From Leptospirales bacterium (GTDB taxonomy: Bacteria > Spirochaetota > Leptospiria > Leptospirales > Leptonemataceae), in NCBI GenBank assembly GCA_016788865.1, contig JAEUSB010000084.1, positions 1-64,000 of the forward strand: a DNA stretch of 64,000 nt. Direction: 5' to 3'. Below are positions 27,505 through 37,719 of the stretch, one piece after another. Position 1 is the first letter of the stretch; every line of letters begins with the position of its first letter. The position numbers were made by a program, and so were the translations under genes. A model generated the notes under the pieces. The model saw only the letters and a program-made list of their open reading frames with translations, ran no database searches and had not been told where the DNA came from.

Positions 27505-29105
27505 TAGCAATGTTATTGGGCGGGGCTTTGATGCTCGGCGTTTGCGTTTTCATTCATGAACTTGGCCATTATCTTCTGGGCAAGGCGGTTGGTGTTCAGG
27601 CAGAGATCTTCTCCATTGGATACGGGAAGGGAATCTGGAAAAAGAAGATTGGCGTGACCACCTGGCAGATCACAGCCATTCCAATTGGCGGCTATGTAAA
27701 GTTCTACGGAGACGACATCCTGTCTCAAGAGAAAGTCCCGGGCGGGTTGCTGTCTGTCTCACCTTTGAAGCGGATTATTCCTGTGCTTGGTGGTCCAATC
27801 TTCAACCTCATTCTTGGTTTTACAATCTTCATTCTGATTCACAGCCTTTCCGGACCAGTAGCGCCTAACGTAGGATTCTGGGAAGAGCAGATGCAGCAAA
27901 GTCCCGCTTACAAGGCCGGGCTTCGGACAGGCGACAAGATTCTTGCGATCGCAGACGAGCCGGTGCATGACTTCATGGACGTACAGAAGATTGTGGCTCT
28001 CTCCGGCGGAGCACCGCTAAAGGTCGACTATTCGCGTGACGGCGTGAACAAAAGCGTTGTGGTTCGTCCGGAAGTGGATACGGCCGGTCGTGCTGCTATT
28101 GGACTTAGAGCGCCAGGAACCCGCAGCCTGGAAGTCAACTATCCCACAATGGACGTGTGGAGTTACAGGTTTCAATCACTGATGGGCCATGCAGAGCTAC
28201 CCGGAAGTTTGCGCGCGTTGCCGTACTTAAAGGATGGCGATGTGATTCTTGCAGTCGAGGGTGAGCCGGTTCATTCAACGCTTGAACTGCAAACCCGTCT
28301 GGGCATTAAACATGGTGAGCCGGCTAGAGTGGATGTTAAACGCCAAATACTTCCCTGGCTTGCCCCATGGTTCACCGAGAATAAGACCGTAGAAGTCCCC
28401 ACCCAGAAGGAATACAGAGTTGAGCTGACAGGCGTCACGGATCTCAAATACAACAGCCCCGTTTCAGACCAGATGCTTCTCTCCAGTGTGGCCGTTCACC
28501 AGCGTGCACTCGGTTTGATGAAGTTCGACGGAGCAGCGCCAGGTTCCTTTGAAAGGCTCTACGATCTCTTGAAAGACGGGCGCACTGTTCAGTTTCAAAT
28601 TGGGGATCGTTTGTATTCCGCACAGGGCAAAGCGGTCAAGATAGGCCTCTTTGGATTTAGACCAGACTCCCGTATCCAGACCGAGTATCTGCCTGACAAT
28701 GGTAGCATCGGCGATGTATTTACGCGAGCCTCGATCGACACAGTTAAGAATGTGATGATCTATCCTGCGTTCTTCGGGAGTCTTTTCTCAGGTCGTCTTT
28801 CTTTCATAGACAATGCCATGGGTCCAGTTGGAATGTTTGCCGCAGCCGGCGTGGTTCTGAAATCCAGTTTCCACGATTATCTGTCGATGTTTGCGGCGAT
28901 TTCGATTGCGCTGTTCGTGATGAACTTGCTTCCGTTTCCGGTTGTGGACGGTGGGCATGTGGTCTTCTTTCTATATGAGGCGATCTTTGGAAAGCCAGTA
29001 ACTCCCCGTGTGATGGAAAGCATCTATCGTGGTGGTCTGGCTGTTTTGATCTTCCTGGGACTGTGGATCATGTACCGCGACGTCTTGTTTGTAGTCGGAC
29101 TCTGA
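27501..29105 (+). CDS. rseP: Site-2 intramembrane metalloprotease RseP
   Basis: 534 residues, about 80 longer than E. coli RseP. The zinc motif HELGH is at 19-23 in the first membrane helix and the second metal motif NLLPFPVVDGG ends near residue 485, with D483 the third ligand. Two PDZ-like domains lie between (GLRTGDKILAIADEPV and LKDGDVILAVEGEPV). It cleaves anti-sigma factors or signal-peptide remnants within the inner membrane. It overlaps dxr as ATGA and precedes proS. Confidence 0.95.
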   Translation: MIAMLLGGALMLGVCVFIHELGHYLLGKAVGVQAEIFSIGYGKGIWKKKIGVTTWQITAIPIGGYVKFYGDDILSQEKVPGGLLSVSPLKRIIPVLGGPIFNLILGFTIFILIHSLSGPVAPNVGFWEEQMQQSPAYKAGLRTGDKILAIADEPVHDFMDVQKIVALSGGAPLKVDYSRDGVNKSVVVRPEVDTAGRAAIGLRAPGTRSLEVNYPTMDVWSYRFQSLMGHAELPGSLRALPYLKDGDVILAVEGEPVHSTLELQTRLGIKHGEPARVDVKRQILPWLAPWFTENKTVEVPTQKEYRVELTGVTDLKYNSPVSDQMLLSSVAVHQRALGLMKFDGAAPGSFERLYDLLKDGRTVQFQIGDRLYSAQGKAVKIGLFGFRPDSRIQTEYLPDNGSIGDVFTRASIDTVKNVMIYPAFFGSLFSGRLSFIDNAMGPVGMFAAAGVVLKSSFHDYLSMFAAISIALFVMNLLPFPVVDGGHVVFFLYEAIFGKPVTPRVMESIYRGGLAVLIFLGLWIMYRDVLFVVGL

Positions 29106-29109
29106 CGTT

Positions 29110-30924
29110 ATGCGAGCTTCCAGATTTCTGATCCACACACTGCGGGATACGCCCGCAGACGCTGTAATTGCATCGCACCGATGGATGCTTCGGGCTGGCC
29201 TCATAGGCAAGCTCGGTAGCGGTCTTTATCACCTGCTTCCTATGGGGCTCCGTGCCTTCCGCAAGGTGGAAAACATTATCCGGGATGAAATGAACAAAGC
29301 CGGTGCGGTTGAGTTCATACTACCAGTATTGATTCCCGGTGAACTGTGGGAGAAGTCAGGGCGTTGGAAGACAATGGGGAAGGAGATGTTTCGCCTTCAG
29401 GATAGACATGAAACCTGGAACGTTCTCGGACCAACGCATGAAGAGTCCTTTACAGAGCTAATGAAGGGAATCTTAAAGTCATACCGTGATTTGCCGGTTA
29501 ACGTATATCAAATTCACACCAAGTTTCGCGACGAAATCAGGCCAAGATTTGGTGTAATGCGATCGCGTGAATTCGTGATGAAGGATGCCTATTCATTTCA
29601 TAAAGATCAGGCATCGCTGGAAGAAACCTATCAGAAAATGCGGACCGCATATCGTAATATCTTCTCGCGTCTGGGACTGGAAACCATTCCCGTTCAGGCC
29701 GACACCGGAACCATGGGAGGATCGGCCTCAGAAGAGTTCATGGTCCCCTCTGAGGTTGGAGAGGAAACGCTGCTCATTTCAGAAGGCGGGAAGTATCAGA
29801 GTAACCAGGAGAAAACCCCCTTTGTTCCAGGAGAGGCGGGTGATCCCCCGGCCGTTGTTCTTGAAAAAAAGAAGCTCCACACTCCCGGTGCATCATCCAT
29901 TGAGGACGTTGCAAAGCTACTTGGTGTGGATGCGGTGCATCTTGCAAAGGCAATGCTTTTTCAAACCGAAAACGGTCCCGCACTGGTATTTATTCGCGGC
30001 GATAGACAGATCAATGAAGTTAAACTGAAGAATGCGCTCGATGGAGCTGAGTTTCGTCCGGCCAGTGAAGCGGAAGCTGCGGCACTTGGATTTGTGCCGG
30101 GATTTATGGGACCATCCAGGTTACCGGCGGATTTGCGAATCATACGCGATGCAAGCCTGAGGCCGGGCAGGGCTTATATTGCGGGGGCAGGAGAGAGAGA
30201 CTACCACGAGGGTGGCGTTGTCTTTGATGATTCCTATGTCGAGAAGGACGTGGCACTTGCGGTTGCAGGCGATCTTTCGCCCATGGGGGATGGAAAGTTG
30301 CGCGCCGTGAAGGGGATCGAAGTAGGTCATATCTTTCAATTGGGCAATAAATACTCAAAAGCATTTAACGTAAGCGTTCTCGATGAGACTGGCAGACCGC
30401 TTATTCCAACAATGGGCTGTTATGGAATCGGCGTGCAGCGGACGCTTGCTGCCGTAATTGAACAGAATCATGACGAGAAAGGAATCAAATGGCCTGTCAG
30501 CGCCAGTCCCTTCGAGGTTGTTCTGGTCAGTATTACCCGAAGCGAAGAAGAGGAAACTAAAGTCGAAACCTTGCATCAATTGCTCGAAAATGCCGGATTC
30601 GAGGTCCTCTGGGATGATCGCGATTTGAGGCCCGGCGTTAAGTTTGCGGACGCGGAAGTGATCGGCTATCCAGTGCGTGTAACGGCCGGGAAAAATTTCT
30701 TTGAATCCGGGAAACTGGAACTTCAAGTTCGTGCCACCGGCCAGATGCTGGAAGCGACTCCGGAAGATCTGGTGTCTACCGTTGGACGGCTTCTTGGAAG
30801 ACCTTCACCCACTCCGGGACTAACGGAAGAGAAGCGATCCGGGGCGGCTGGCGCCAGTAAATCCGCTGGAAGAGCACCTAAAAAGTCGTCTACGGCGGGA
30901 AAGAAGGCCTCAAGCAAGAAGTAG
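29110..30924 (+). CDS. proS: Prolyl-tRNA synthetase (bacterial type, with editing insert)
   Basis: 604 residues. Class II motifs are visible: motif 1 around MGLRAFRKVENIIRDEM, motif 2 with FRDEIRPRFGVMRSREFVMKD (seen from 29527), and motif 3 with GCYGIGVQRTLAA. The YbaK-like editing domain is inserted in the middle (residues about 245-385), as in the bacterial ProS type. The C-terminal anticodon-binding domain is followed by an unusual Lys/Ser/Ala-rich tail of about 30 residues ending KKASSKK. It charges tRNA-Pro. Confidence 0.96.
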   Translation: MRASRFLIHTLRDTPADAVIASHRWMLRAGLIGKLGSGLYHLLPMGLRAFRKVENIIRDEMNKAGAVEFILPVLIPGELWEKSGRWKTMGKEMFRLQDRHETWNVLGPTHEESFTELMKGILKSYRDLPVNVYQIHTKFRDEIRPRFGVMRSREFVMKDAYSFHKDQASLEETYQKMRTAYRNIFSRLGLETIPVQADTGTMGGSASEEFMVPSEVGEETLLISEGGKYQSNQEKTPFVPGEAGDPPAVVLEKKKLHTPGASSIEDVAKLLGVDAVHLAKAMLFQTENGPALVFIRGDRQINEVKLKNALDGAEFRPASEAEAAALGFVPGFMGPSRLPADLRIIRDASLRPGRAYIAGAGERDYHEGGVVFDDSYVEKDVALAVAGDLSPMGDGKLRAVKGIEVGHIFQLGNKYSKAFNVSVLDETGRPLIPTMGCYGIGVQRTLAAVIEQNHDEKGIKWPVSASPFEVVLVSITRSEEEETKVETLHQLLENAGFEVLWDDRDLRPGVKFADAEVIGYPVRVTAGKNFFESGKLELQVRATGQMLEATPEDLVSTVGRLLGRPSPTPGLTEEKRSGAAGASKSAGRAPKKSSTAGKKASSKK

Positions 30925-31103
30925 GCTTCGCTCAGCTTCTCAGGTTGAATCAACTAACCCTGGTTAGCCCGGGATTCTCTCCCGCGCTAACTTTGATACC
31001 CGGAGCTCCCTGGCGATTTCTCACCCTCTTCTCACAAACGTGACCCTCCTCGCAAGGTCTCCCGGCCAGGGTCGAAATTTACCAAAATACGTGTTGAAAC
31101 GCA

Positions 31104-31127
31104 GGGGAAGGCACAAAAAGATTCCCC
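31104..31127 (+). promoter_or_regulatory. Inverted repeat just before the cyclase start codon
   Basis: GGGGAA (31104-31109) and TTCCCC (31122-31127) can pair around a 12-base A-rich loop, ending exactly at the ATG of the cyclase gene. A TTGAAA box lies at 31094-31099. The stem would either mask the ribosome site or mark a protein-binding dyad. The rest of the 203-base spacer (30925-31127) has only a 14-base dyad at 30954-30967 with no T-run. Confidence 0.35.
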
Positions 31128-33872
31128 ATGCGTAAGCTTGCCATTGGTCTTCTTATTACAGCCGGGGTTCTGGCTATCCTTTTGCCATTAATACTGGTTC
31201 TGGCCATCACCTTTAACAAGTCGCCGGCTCTGGTAGCTGACTTCTTTCGCGAAGTATACCTGACCATCGTTCCCGGCATTGCGACTCTGGGTGTCGCCCT
31301 GTTCTTTTTCGATAAGCTTGTACCCAAGGCGTCCAAGAAGGACGACAAAAAGATTCATCGCTTTGATCTAGTGGCCCTTGCGCTCTTTGTATCTTCTACG
31401 CTACTCTTTCTCATTGCGTACGCCGCTCCGCTGACTTCCTTTTTTCACACTGTTCGTTCCATCTTGCCTGCACCGCTCGATGCATTGGGACCGGACCTCT
31501 ACACATTTACTCTATGGTTTAGTTTCATCTGGTTTTTAATTTCGTCAATTTTTGCATTCCAGACTCTCACCCGTCTCGGGATTGACCGCGGACGCCTTGG
31601 TGGTTTCATAATCGCACTTATTACTTCCTTTTTCTTCGCGCTGTCTCTTGCAAAAGTTCCACTTTTTAAGAATCTCGAGAACAATGCCCTTGTCTTTCGA
31701 TACTCCTTCTTGCGGAATCCGGCAAATACGTTCGCGCCTAACGTTGCAGTTCCTTACTGCCAGGCTCCCTACGATGATAAAGGCGAAAAACTCCTGGCGC
31801 TACCACCGTTGCCTCCTGGAATCCGCGATGACATAACCATCGTGGGGATCTCCAATGAAACCATTGAGAAGGTTAACTTCAAATGGCCGCTGGACTGGAA
31901 TATCTACGCGGATCTTGCCCGGACGCTTGGCGGCGCGGAAGGCGGGATACTGCTGTATGACATTAGCTTCGTGGATGAAAAAGGTTTGTACGGTGGAGAT
32001 GCTTGCGGTGTAGTTCTGGACTGCCGCCCTATGAGTGCTGACCGTCCACCAAGACGTCAGGTTGACATCCTTGCTGAAAGTTTCGCCGGCGCAAAAGCGT
32101 CGGTTGTATCCGATTATCCTCTCGAAACTTCGAATCAATTCCTGAAGCCAATCAGGCAGAATCCTCAGGCGATGGAGCGCTACAATCGCCGGGTTCAGGT
32201 GCTACAAGAACAGAATCGTCTTACAAAAGTGATCGGTGGAAAATTTGCCGAACCAGGACCATCGTTTCCAAACCCTGCCGTTGAATCGATTGGTCGCGCC
32301 CAGAAAGGTGCCGGGTACGCGAACATTCTTAAGAATGAAGAATCCGGGATGAACTGGCAAATGCCGCTTGTAATGCGCATAGTAAACGAGAAGCGTTACG
32401 GAGAACCGGACTACGATCCGGACAAGGACGATATTTTTCTGCCCGGCATTGACTTGATTGTTGCCGCTCGCTACTACGGGATCAATCTCCAGAATGACGT
32501 TGAGGTTGATTACCGGAAAAATGAAATCCGGATTAAGAACATTCCGGAGATCAAAAGGAAGAAAATAAACAAAGAGACGTTCGAGACAGAAGAAATCGAC
32601 ATCATGGCCCGTCCTAACAAAGAACGGATTGCCACCATTCCAATTGATCGTCGGGGACAAATGCACATTAACTTCCGCGGTGGCCAGTTCTGCTTTCCAT
32701 TTCAAGAAATCCTCGAAGCCAATCGCATGACTCCAAAGGAAGGTGCGGACAACTATCAAAACAAAATTGTGCTGATAGCGATGTACTATGCCACGGGTGT
32801 AGGAACCGCGCAGGATATGCACCTTTCTCCATACGGAGATATGGCCGGTATCGAACATCACGCGCACGCACTGAATACTCTGCTCAACCAGGACTTCATT
32901 GTTGAAGTCCCGCCCATAGTAAATCTGCTGATCTTACTTGCTGTTGGTCTGGCTATGGGCTTCTATCAACCTCGCGTTGCAACCTGGCTGGCTTTCGTCC
33001 TCGCCGGTTTGATTGCGGCAGGTTATACAATCTTCACCCTGATTGTTAGTTTTCAACTTTTGAATATCGTGCACGTACTACCTACGGTGATCATCCTGCA
33101 GTTTGTCCAACTAGTAGGATTCATCGGATTCCGCGTACTGACGGAAGAAGAGAACGTTAAGTTCATCCGAAACACATTCTCGAAATTCGTTTCGCAGGAC
33201 GTTGTGGAAGAACTCCTCTCAAATCCAGAGGCAATTGCGCTCGGTGGATCCAAGAAAGAGATCAGCGTATTTTTCTCGGATGTTCGTGGGTTTACTACCA
33301 TTTCAGAGAAACTTGGTCCGGAAGATCTGGTTCACTTGCTCAATGAGTATTTGAGCGAGATGACGGAACTGATCATTGAATATCGCGGTACCATTGATAA
33401 GTACATGGGTGATGCGATCATGGCATTCTGGGGCGCTCCGGCGAAGAATGATGACCATGCGTACTTTGCATGCGTTGCTGCGATTGCTCAGGCTAACGCG
33501 CTCAAGGATCTACAGAAACGCTGGTCGGAAAGAAACATTCCCGTGCTGGACATTGGAATTGGTCTCAATACCGGTATGGCCGTCGTTGGAAATATGGGTT
33601 CAAGTCGTCGTATGGATTACACGCTCATGGGAGATACGGTCAACCTGGGTTCGCGCCTCGAAGGTGCTACCAAGAACTATGGTGTGAAGAGTATCATTTC
33701 CGAGTTCACATATGAGCGGGTCAAGGATCGAGTCTGGGCAAGAGAACTTGATCTGGTTCGCGTAAAAGGTAAGCTCGAGCCCGTGCGAATTTATGAGTTG
33801 ATGGGACTCAAGAATGAAAGCGATCTTGTAACCCTGAAAACTTCGCATGGCCATAAGGAACCGGGAAAATAA
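31128..33872 (+). CDS. CHASE2-domain adenylate/guanylate cyclase with multi-helix N-terminus
   Basis: 914 residues. About five N-terminal membrane helices (to residue 185) precede an extracytoplasmic CHASE2 domain (about 190-580; IVGISNETIEK, FKWPLDWNIYADL, ILLYDISFVDE). Three more helices follow (about 590-675), then a class III cyclase domain (about 705-890) with metal-binding Asp in FFSDVRGFTT and the IDKYMGDAIMAFWGAP block, plus NTGMAVVGNMGSS. It should make cAMP (or cGMP) in response to a periplasmic or membrane signal. CHASE2 proteins normally have one N-terminal helix, so the extra helices are notable. It abuts dxs with no gap, which suggests co-transcription. Confidence 0.92.
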   Translation: MRKLAIGLLITAGVLAILLPLILVLAITFNKSPALVADFFREVYLTIVPGIATLGVALFFFDKLVPKASKKDDKKIHRFDLVALALFVSSTLLFLIAYAAPLTSFFHTVRSILPAPLDALGPDLYTFTLWFSFIWFLISSIFAFQTLTRLGIDRGRLGGFIIALITSFFFALSLAKVPLFKNLENNALVFRYSFLRNPANTFAPNVAVPYCQAPYDDKGEKLLALPPLPPGIRDDITIVGISNETIEKVNFKWPLDWNIYADLARTLGGAEGGILLYDISFVDEKGLYGGDACGVVLDCRPMSADRPPRRQVDILAESFAGAKASVVSDYPLETSNQFLKPIRQNPQAMERYNRRVQVLQEQNRLTKVIGGKFAEPGPSFPNPAVESIGRAQKGAGYANILKNEESGMNWQMPLVMRIVNEKRYGEPDYDPDKDDIFLPGIDLIVAARYYGINLQNDVEVDYRKNEIRIKNIPEIKRKKINKETFETEEIDIMARPNKERIATIPIDRRGQMHINFRGGQFCFPFQEILEANRMTPKEGADNYQNKIVLIAMYYATGVGTAQDMHLSPYGDMAGIEHHAHALNTLLNQDFIVEVPPIVNLLILLAVGLAMGFYQPRVATWLAFVLAGLIAAGYTIFTLIVSFQLLNIVHVLPTVIILQFVQLVGFIGFRVLTEEENVKFIRNTFSKFVSQDVVEELLSNPEAIALGGSKKEISVFFSDVRGFTTISEKLGPEDLVHLLNEYLSEMTELIIEYRGTIDKYMGDAIMAFWGAPAKNDDHAYFACVAAIAQANALKDLQKRWSERNIPVLDIGIGLNTGMAVVGNMGSSRRMDYTLMGDTVNLGSRLEGATKNYGVKSIISEFTYERVKDRVWARELDLVRVKGKLEPVRIYELMGLKNESDLVTLKTSHGHKEPGK

Positions 33873-35783
33873 ATGACGTTGCTCGACGACATTCACCACC
33901 CGCCGGACCTCCGGCAGCTCAAACTGGAGCAATTGCCGCAGGTTTGTGACGATGTGCGCGAGTATTTGATTGATACGCTGGCAACTGTTGGCGGGCATTT
34001 TGCGTCAAATCTGGGTGTCGTTGAGTTAACCGTTGCCCTTCACTATGTACTGAATACACCGGAAGATAAATTGATCTGGGACGTTGGTCATCAGATCTAT
34101 CCGCATAAGATTTTGACCGGGCGCAAAGAGCTTTTGCGCAGCGTGCGGCGGAAGGGTGGACTTTCGGGCTTCCCCAAGCGCGAAGAGTCTGTCTACGATC
34201 TCTACAATACGGGACATGCAGGAACGTCCATTTCGCAATTGCTCGGTGAAGCAATGGCCCGGGATCGGCTGAAGCTTTCGCACACCTGCGCATGCGTCAT
34301 CGGTGATGCTTCCATTGCTTCGGGGATGGCCTTCGAGGCACTGAACCACGGTGGGCATGCTCAGACGGATTGCATTGTTGTGCTGAACGACAATGACATG
34401 TCTATTTCCAAGAATGTAGGCGCGCTCAATCAATATCTCAATCGGCTGATTACCTCACCCGCGTATAATAAGTGGAAGAAGCTCTGGTATTCAATACTCA
34501 TGTGGTTGCCGGTGATTGGTCCTGTCTTCCAGCTCTTTTCCAGAAAACTTGAGCGGACATTTAAAGATCTGTTCATGCCTGGAAGTCTATTTTCAGATTT
34601 TGGATTCCGCTACATTGGACCCGTCGACGGGCATGATGTACTTGAGCTGGTTGACGTGTTGCGTAAGGCCCGAGAACTCAAGGGGCCCATCCTGATTCAT
34701 GCTTACACGCAAAAGGGGAAGGGTTATATTCCGGCAGAGAACGATCCAATTGTTTATCATAGCGTGACGAAGTTTAACCGTGAAGACGGAAGTATGCCTG
34801 GCAAGGGTTCCAAGAGTCGGATCGCTTTCAGTGATATCGTTGGTGAAACGTTATGCGATATAGTGGAAAAGAATGAAAGAGTCGTGGTCATTACGCCCGC
34901 CATGATTGAAGGATCCGGCCTCAGGTCGCTTGCCGATAAGTTCCCGGATCGAGTTATGGACGTTGGCATTGCAGAACAGCATTCCATGGCATTCGCAGGT
35001 GGACTTGCAAGCGGTGGAGCCATTCCCTATCTCTGTATATATTCTACATTCATGAATCGCGCCTATGACCAGTTGATTGAAGATGTAGCGTTGATGAATT
35101 TCCCTGTGAAGATAGTCGTGGATCGCGGCGGATGTGTTGGGCCTGACGGCGAAACGCATCAGGGATTGTACGATCTTGGTGTTTTGCTGTCCTGTCCAAA
35201 TGTTCGAGTCTACGCGCCTGCGACCGGAGGGGAGCTCAAAGGCTTCCTGAAGTTTGCCGAGCGCGATATGCAGGGACCAATTGCTGTACGCTTTCCAAAA
35301 GATACTTGCGATCGGGAAAGTTTGGATCCTGATAAGTTGCCGGATGTGACGCGTATTCGTCCGGAGATTTCTCCCGGCGGAAAGGATTTGTGTATCCTGG
35401 CAGTTGGAGCAATGTGGGAAACAGCGATTGCAGTCCAGAAAGAGCTGGCGTCGCGCGGCGTGTTTGCAACCGTGCTGGGCGTGCGGTGGATTCGTCCGCT
35501 GGATACTGATTTTATTTCAAAGACTCTGGCGGACACGGATCACTTTGTGATTCTGGAAGACTCCTACATTCACAGCAGTGCTGCATCCTTCATCAGATGG
35601 AACTTGCCAAGCGAAATCAATTCTAAACACCTGCACACATTTGCGTTTCCTACGGAGTCCATTCCGCACGGCACACGCGACGAGATTCTCCATGATTATG
35701 GCCTGAGTAAAGAAGCCGTTCTGCAGAATCTGCTCGGGCGCCCGGAATTCACGCAAGCAGTACCAATCGCAAGGCAGGCCTAG
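33873..35783 (+). CDS. dxs: 1-deoxy-D-xylulose 5-phosphate synthase
   Basis: 636 residues. The thiamine diphosphate site GDASIASGMAFEALNH with NDNDMSIS, the VGHQIYPHKILTGR start, and the transketolase-like C-half (IAEQHSMAFAGGLA, DRGGCVGPDGETHQG) match DXS. It condenses pyruvate and glyceraldehyde 3-phosphate to feed isoprenoid, thiamine and pyridoxal synthesis. The ATG follows directly on the cyclase stop. An unusual short hydrophobic insertion (WYSILMWLPVIGPVFQLF, near residue 205) lies in the linker region, where many DXS proteins have a flexible loop. Confidence 0.96.
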   Translation: MTLLDDIHHPPDLRQLKLEQLPQVCDDVREYLIDTLATVGGHFASNLGVVELTVALHYVLNTPEDKLIWDVGHQIYPHKILTGRKELLRSVRRKGGLSGFPKREESVYDLYNTGHAGTSISQLLGEAMARDRLKLSHTCACVIGDASIASGMAFEALNHGGHAQTDCIVVLNDNDMSISKNVGALNQYLNRLITSPAYNKWKKLWYSILMWLPVIGPVFQLFSRKLERTFKDLFMPGSLFSDFGFRYIGPVDGHDVLELVDVLRKARELKGPILIHAYTQKGKGYIPAENDPIVYHSVTKFNREDGSMPGKGSKSRIAFSDIVGETLCDIVEKNERVVVITPAMIEGSGLRSLADKFPDRVMDVGIAEQHSMAFAGGLASGGAIPYLCIYSTFMNRAYDQLIEDVALMNFPVKIVVDRGGCVGPDGETHQGLYDLGVLLSCPNVRVYAPATGGELKGFLKFAERDMQGPIAVRFPKDTCDRESLDPDKLPDVTRIRPEISPGGKDLCILAVGAMWETAIAVQKELASRGVFATVLGVRWIRPLDTDFISKTLADTDHFVILEDSYIHSSAASFIRWNLPSEINSKHLHTFAFPTESIPHGTRDEILHDYGLSKEAVLQNLLGRPEFTQAVPIARQA

Positions 35784-35786
35784 CCA

Positions 35787-37712
35787 TTGGCTTTTCCCGG
35801 TTGGGAGCAGCTAGCGGACTTTTTACCCGGCTATCGCTATCGCGAAACGCAGGAGAGGCTATCAGACGCAATTGGCAGGTCACTGCTCTCTGGTAATGTG
35901 CTCATATCTGAAGCGGGAACAGGCACGGGCAAGACGCTCGCCTATTTGATCCCGCTGATAAGCTACGCTATTCAAAACGACGTGCGCGTGGCTGTGTCTA
36001 CTGACACGCGTTCCCTGCAATCGCAGCTAATAGAAAAAGACATCCCCCTGGTTGAGCGGGTCCTGGGAACGGATTCAGGAGCAGAGTTGTGTCTGGGTGC
36101 GTCAAACTACATCTGTAAGCGAAAGCTTGCTGAGACGATCGATCAAGGCGGTTTGCTGCTCGCTGGTGAAGAGATCGAAAGATTCCTGGATTGGGAAAAG
36201 GCCACGTCATCCGGCATCCGCTCTGACTACACAGGGAATTTTCCAGAAGCACTGTGGGGATCTGTGACGCGTGAGGCAGACAATTGCCTTGGCAGACGCT
36301 GTTCGAATTACGATGTTTCGTATTACTTTGTTGCGCGCGAGAAATGGAAACGGGCACGACTGCTGGTTGTAAATCACGCGCTACTGGCAAACCACTTTGC
36401 GTTGGATGGAAAACTCTTACCGGAGCTCGACGCCGTTGTAATCGATGAAGGCCACCGGTTTCCGCAGGCCGTGTCGGATGCTCTGGCGCAATCAGTTGTT
36501 TTGACGGAGTTAGGGACGCTACTGCGCCAGGCCAGGGCGGATCTGATAGGTCGCGAACTCGATCAGTTTCGAAAAGAGATCGACATGCGCTATTCGCAAC
36601 CCGTTCGACTTATCGATTCGATTGCAAGCAAGGCTGCCGAGGCTTTGATCCAGAACCTGGCGGAGACAGAATCGGTTCTGCGCGACCGATTGAAAGCTCT
36701 GGAAGACGGACCTCGCACAAGTGATGAGTTGCGCACACAGATGCTAATGAATCGATTGGGCCAGGCGCGAAACGTAATCGAAAACTTTTTAACAGGCCCA
36801 GGAAACGATCACGTACACTGGATTCAGCCGCAGGACCGACGGCGCGGCGCGGTCTTGAATAGAAGTCCCCTCAAGGCTTCTGATTTTATTCGCGAAGCAA
36901 TCCTGAGCAAACTTCATTCAACTATCTTTACATCAGCAACGCTAAGCACCTCCGGGGCCAAACCTTTCTCTTTTTTTTCTGAAGAGACCGGCGCCCACCT
37001 TCTGGAGGAAAAGAAGCCAAAGTTCTTTAAAGTCAGTTCTCCATTCGATTACCCGACGCAGTCGCTGCTTTTTCTTCCATCGGAAATGGCGCCGCCCACA
37101 GAAGAAGATCGATTCTTGAAGGATTGTGCCACCTGGATTGATAGGCTGGCTTCAATGACAGAGGGCGGGGCGTTTGCACTGTTTACGTCGCGCGTCTCGC
37201 TTGCTAAGACACAGGCAATGCTGATGAACCTTCCTGTTGGCAAGAATCTCGAAATCATTAGTCAGATCGATCGCGGTGCGGCACCGGCCCTAAGAGCCTT
37301 TCAGGAGTCGGAGCGCGGATTGCTGTTGGGCCTGGCCACATTCTGGCAAGGAATCGATATTCCCGGCGACAAGCTGCGACTTGTGATCCTTTCAAAACTG
37401 CCATTTCAGGTTCCAGATGATCCAGTTCTTGCCGCCAGGATGGATGCAGTGCGGCGTGAGGGGAGGAGTCCGTTTTCGGCTCTTCAATTGCCCCATGCTG
37501 TCCTCAGCGTAAAACAGGGATTTGGACGCTTGATCCGCCGCGAAACCGATCGGGGGGTTGTAGCAATTCTCGATTCCAGGCTCGGTACCAGTCGCTACGG
37601 CGCAGAGATCGTGTCAGCGCTTCCACCGGCCCGAATCGTCCGGAATTTTGAAGAGTTGAGCCGCGAGTACAGCAGACTTTTCGAAGACAGTGCTGCCGTC
37701 CCAGGCCGATAA
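35787..37712 (+). CDS. dinG: DinG/XPD-family ATP-dependent helicase with incomplete Fe-S cysteine set
   Basis: 641 residues from a TTG three bases after the dxs stop. Walker A is SEAGTGTGKT (near residue 50), motif II is VVIDEGH (DEGH), and late motifs are GLATFWQGIDIPGD and QGFGRLIRRETDRG. Superfamily 2 helicases of this type unwind R-loops or damaged DNA. The Fe-S region has Cys in NYICKRK, then NCLGRRC, but the fourth position, usually Cys before Phe-Tyr in the VNHALL-preceding block, reads SYYF. The cluster may therefore be absent or altered. The symbol is by family and the exact orthology (DinG or YoaA) is open. Confidence 0.87.
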   Translation: MAFPGWEQLADFLPGYRYRETQERLSDAIGRSLLSGNVLISEAGTGTGKTLAYLIPLISYAIQNDVRVAVSTDTRSLQSQLIEKDIPLVERVLGTDSGAELCLGASNYICKRKLAETIDQGGLLLAGEEIERFLDWEKATSSGIRSDYTGNFPEALWGSVTREADNCLGRRCSNYDVSYYFVAREKWKRARLLVVNHALLANHFALDGKLLPELDAVVIDEGHRFPQAVSDALAQSVVLTELGTLLRQARADLIGRELDQFRKEIDMRYSQPVRLIDSIASKAAEALIQNLAETESVLRDRLKALEDGPRTSDELRTQMLMNRLGQARNVIENFLTGPGNDHVHWIQPQDRRRGAVLNRSPLKASDFIREAILSKLHSTIFTSATLSTSGAKPFSFFSEETGAHLLEEKKPKFFKVSSPFDYPTQSLLFLPSEMAPPTEEDRFLKDCATWIDRLASMTEGGAFALFTSRVSLAKTQAMLMNLPVGKNLEIISQIDRGAAPALRAFQESERGLLLGLATFWQGIDIPGDKLRLVILSKLPFQVPDDPVLAARMDAVRREGRSPFSALQLPHAVLSVKQGFGRLIRRETDRGVVAILDSRLGTSRYGAEIVSALPPARIVRNFEELSREYSRLFEDSAAVPGR

Positions 37713-37719
37713 TTAAGCT

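Noticed and set aside
30954-30967. CTAACC-CT-GGTTAG dyad after proS as terminator
   Set aside because: The loop is only two bases in the perfect form and no T-run follows.
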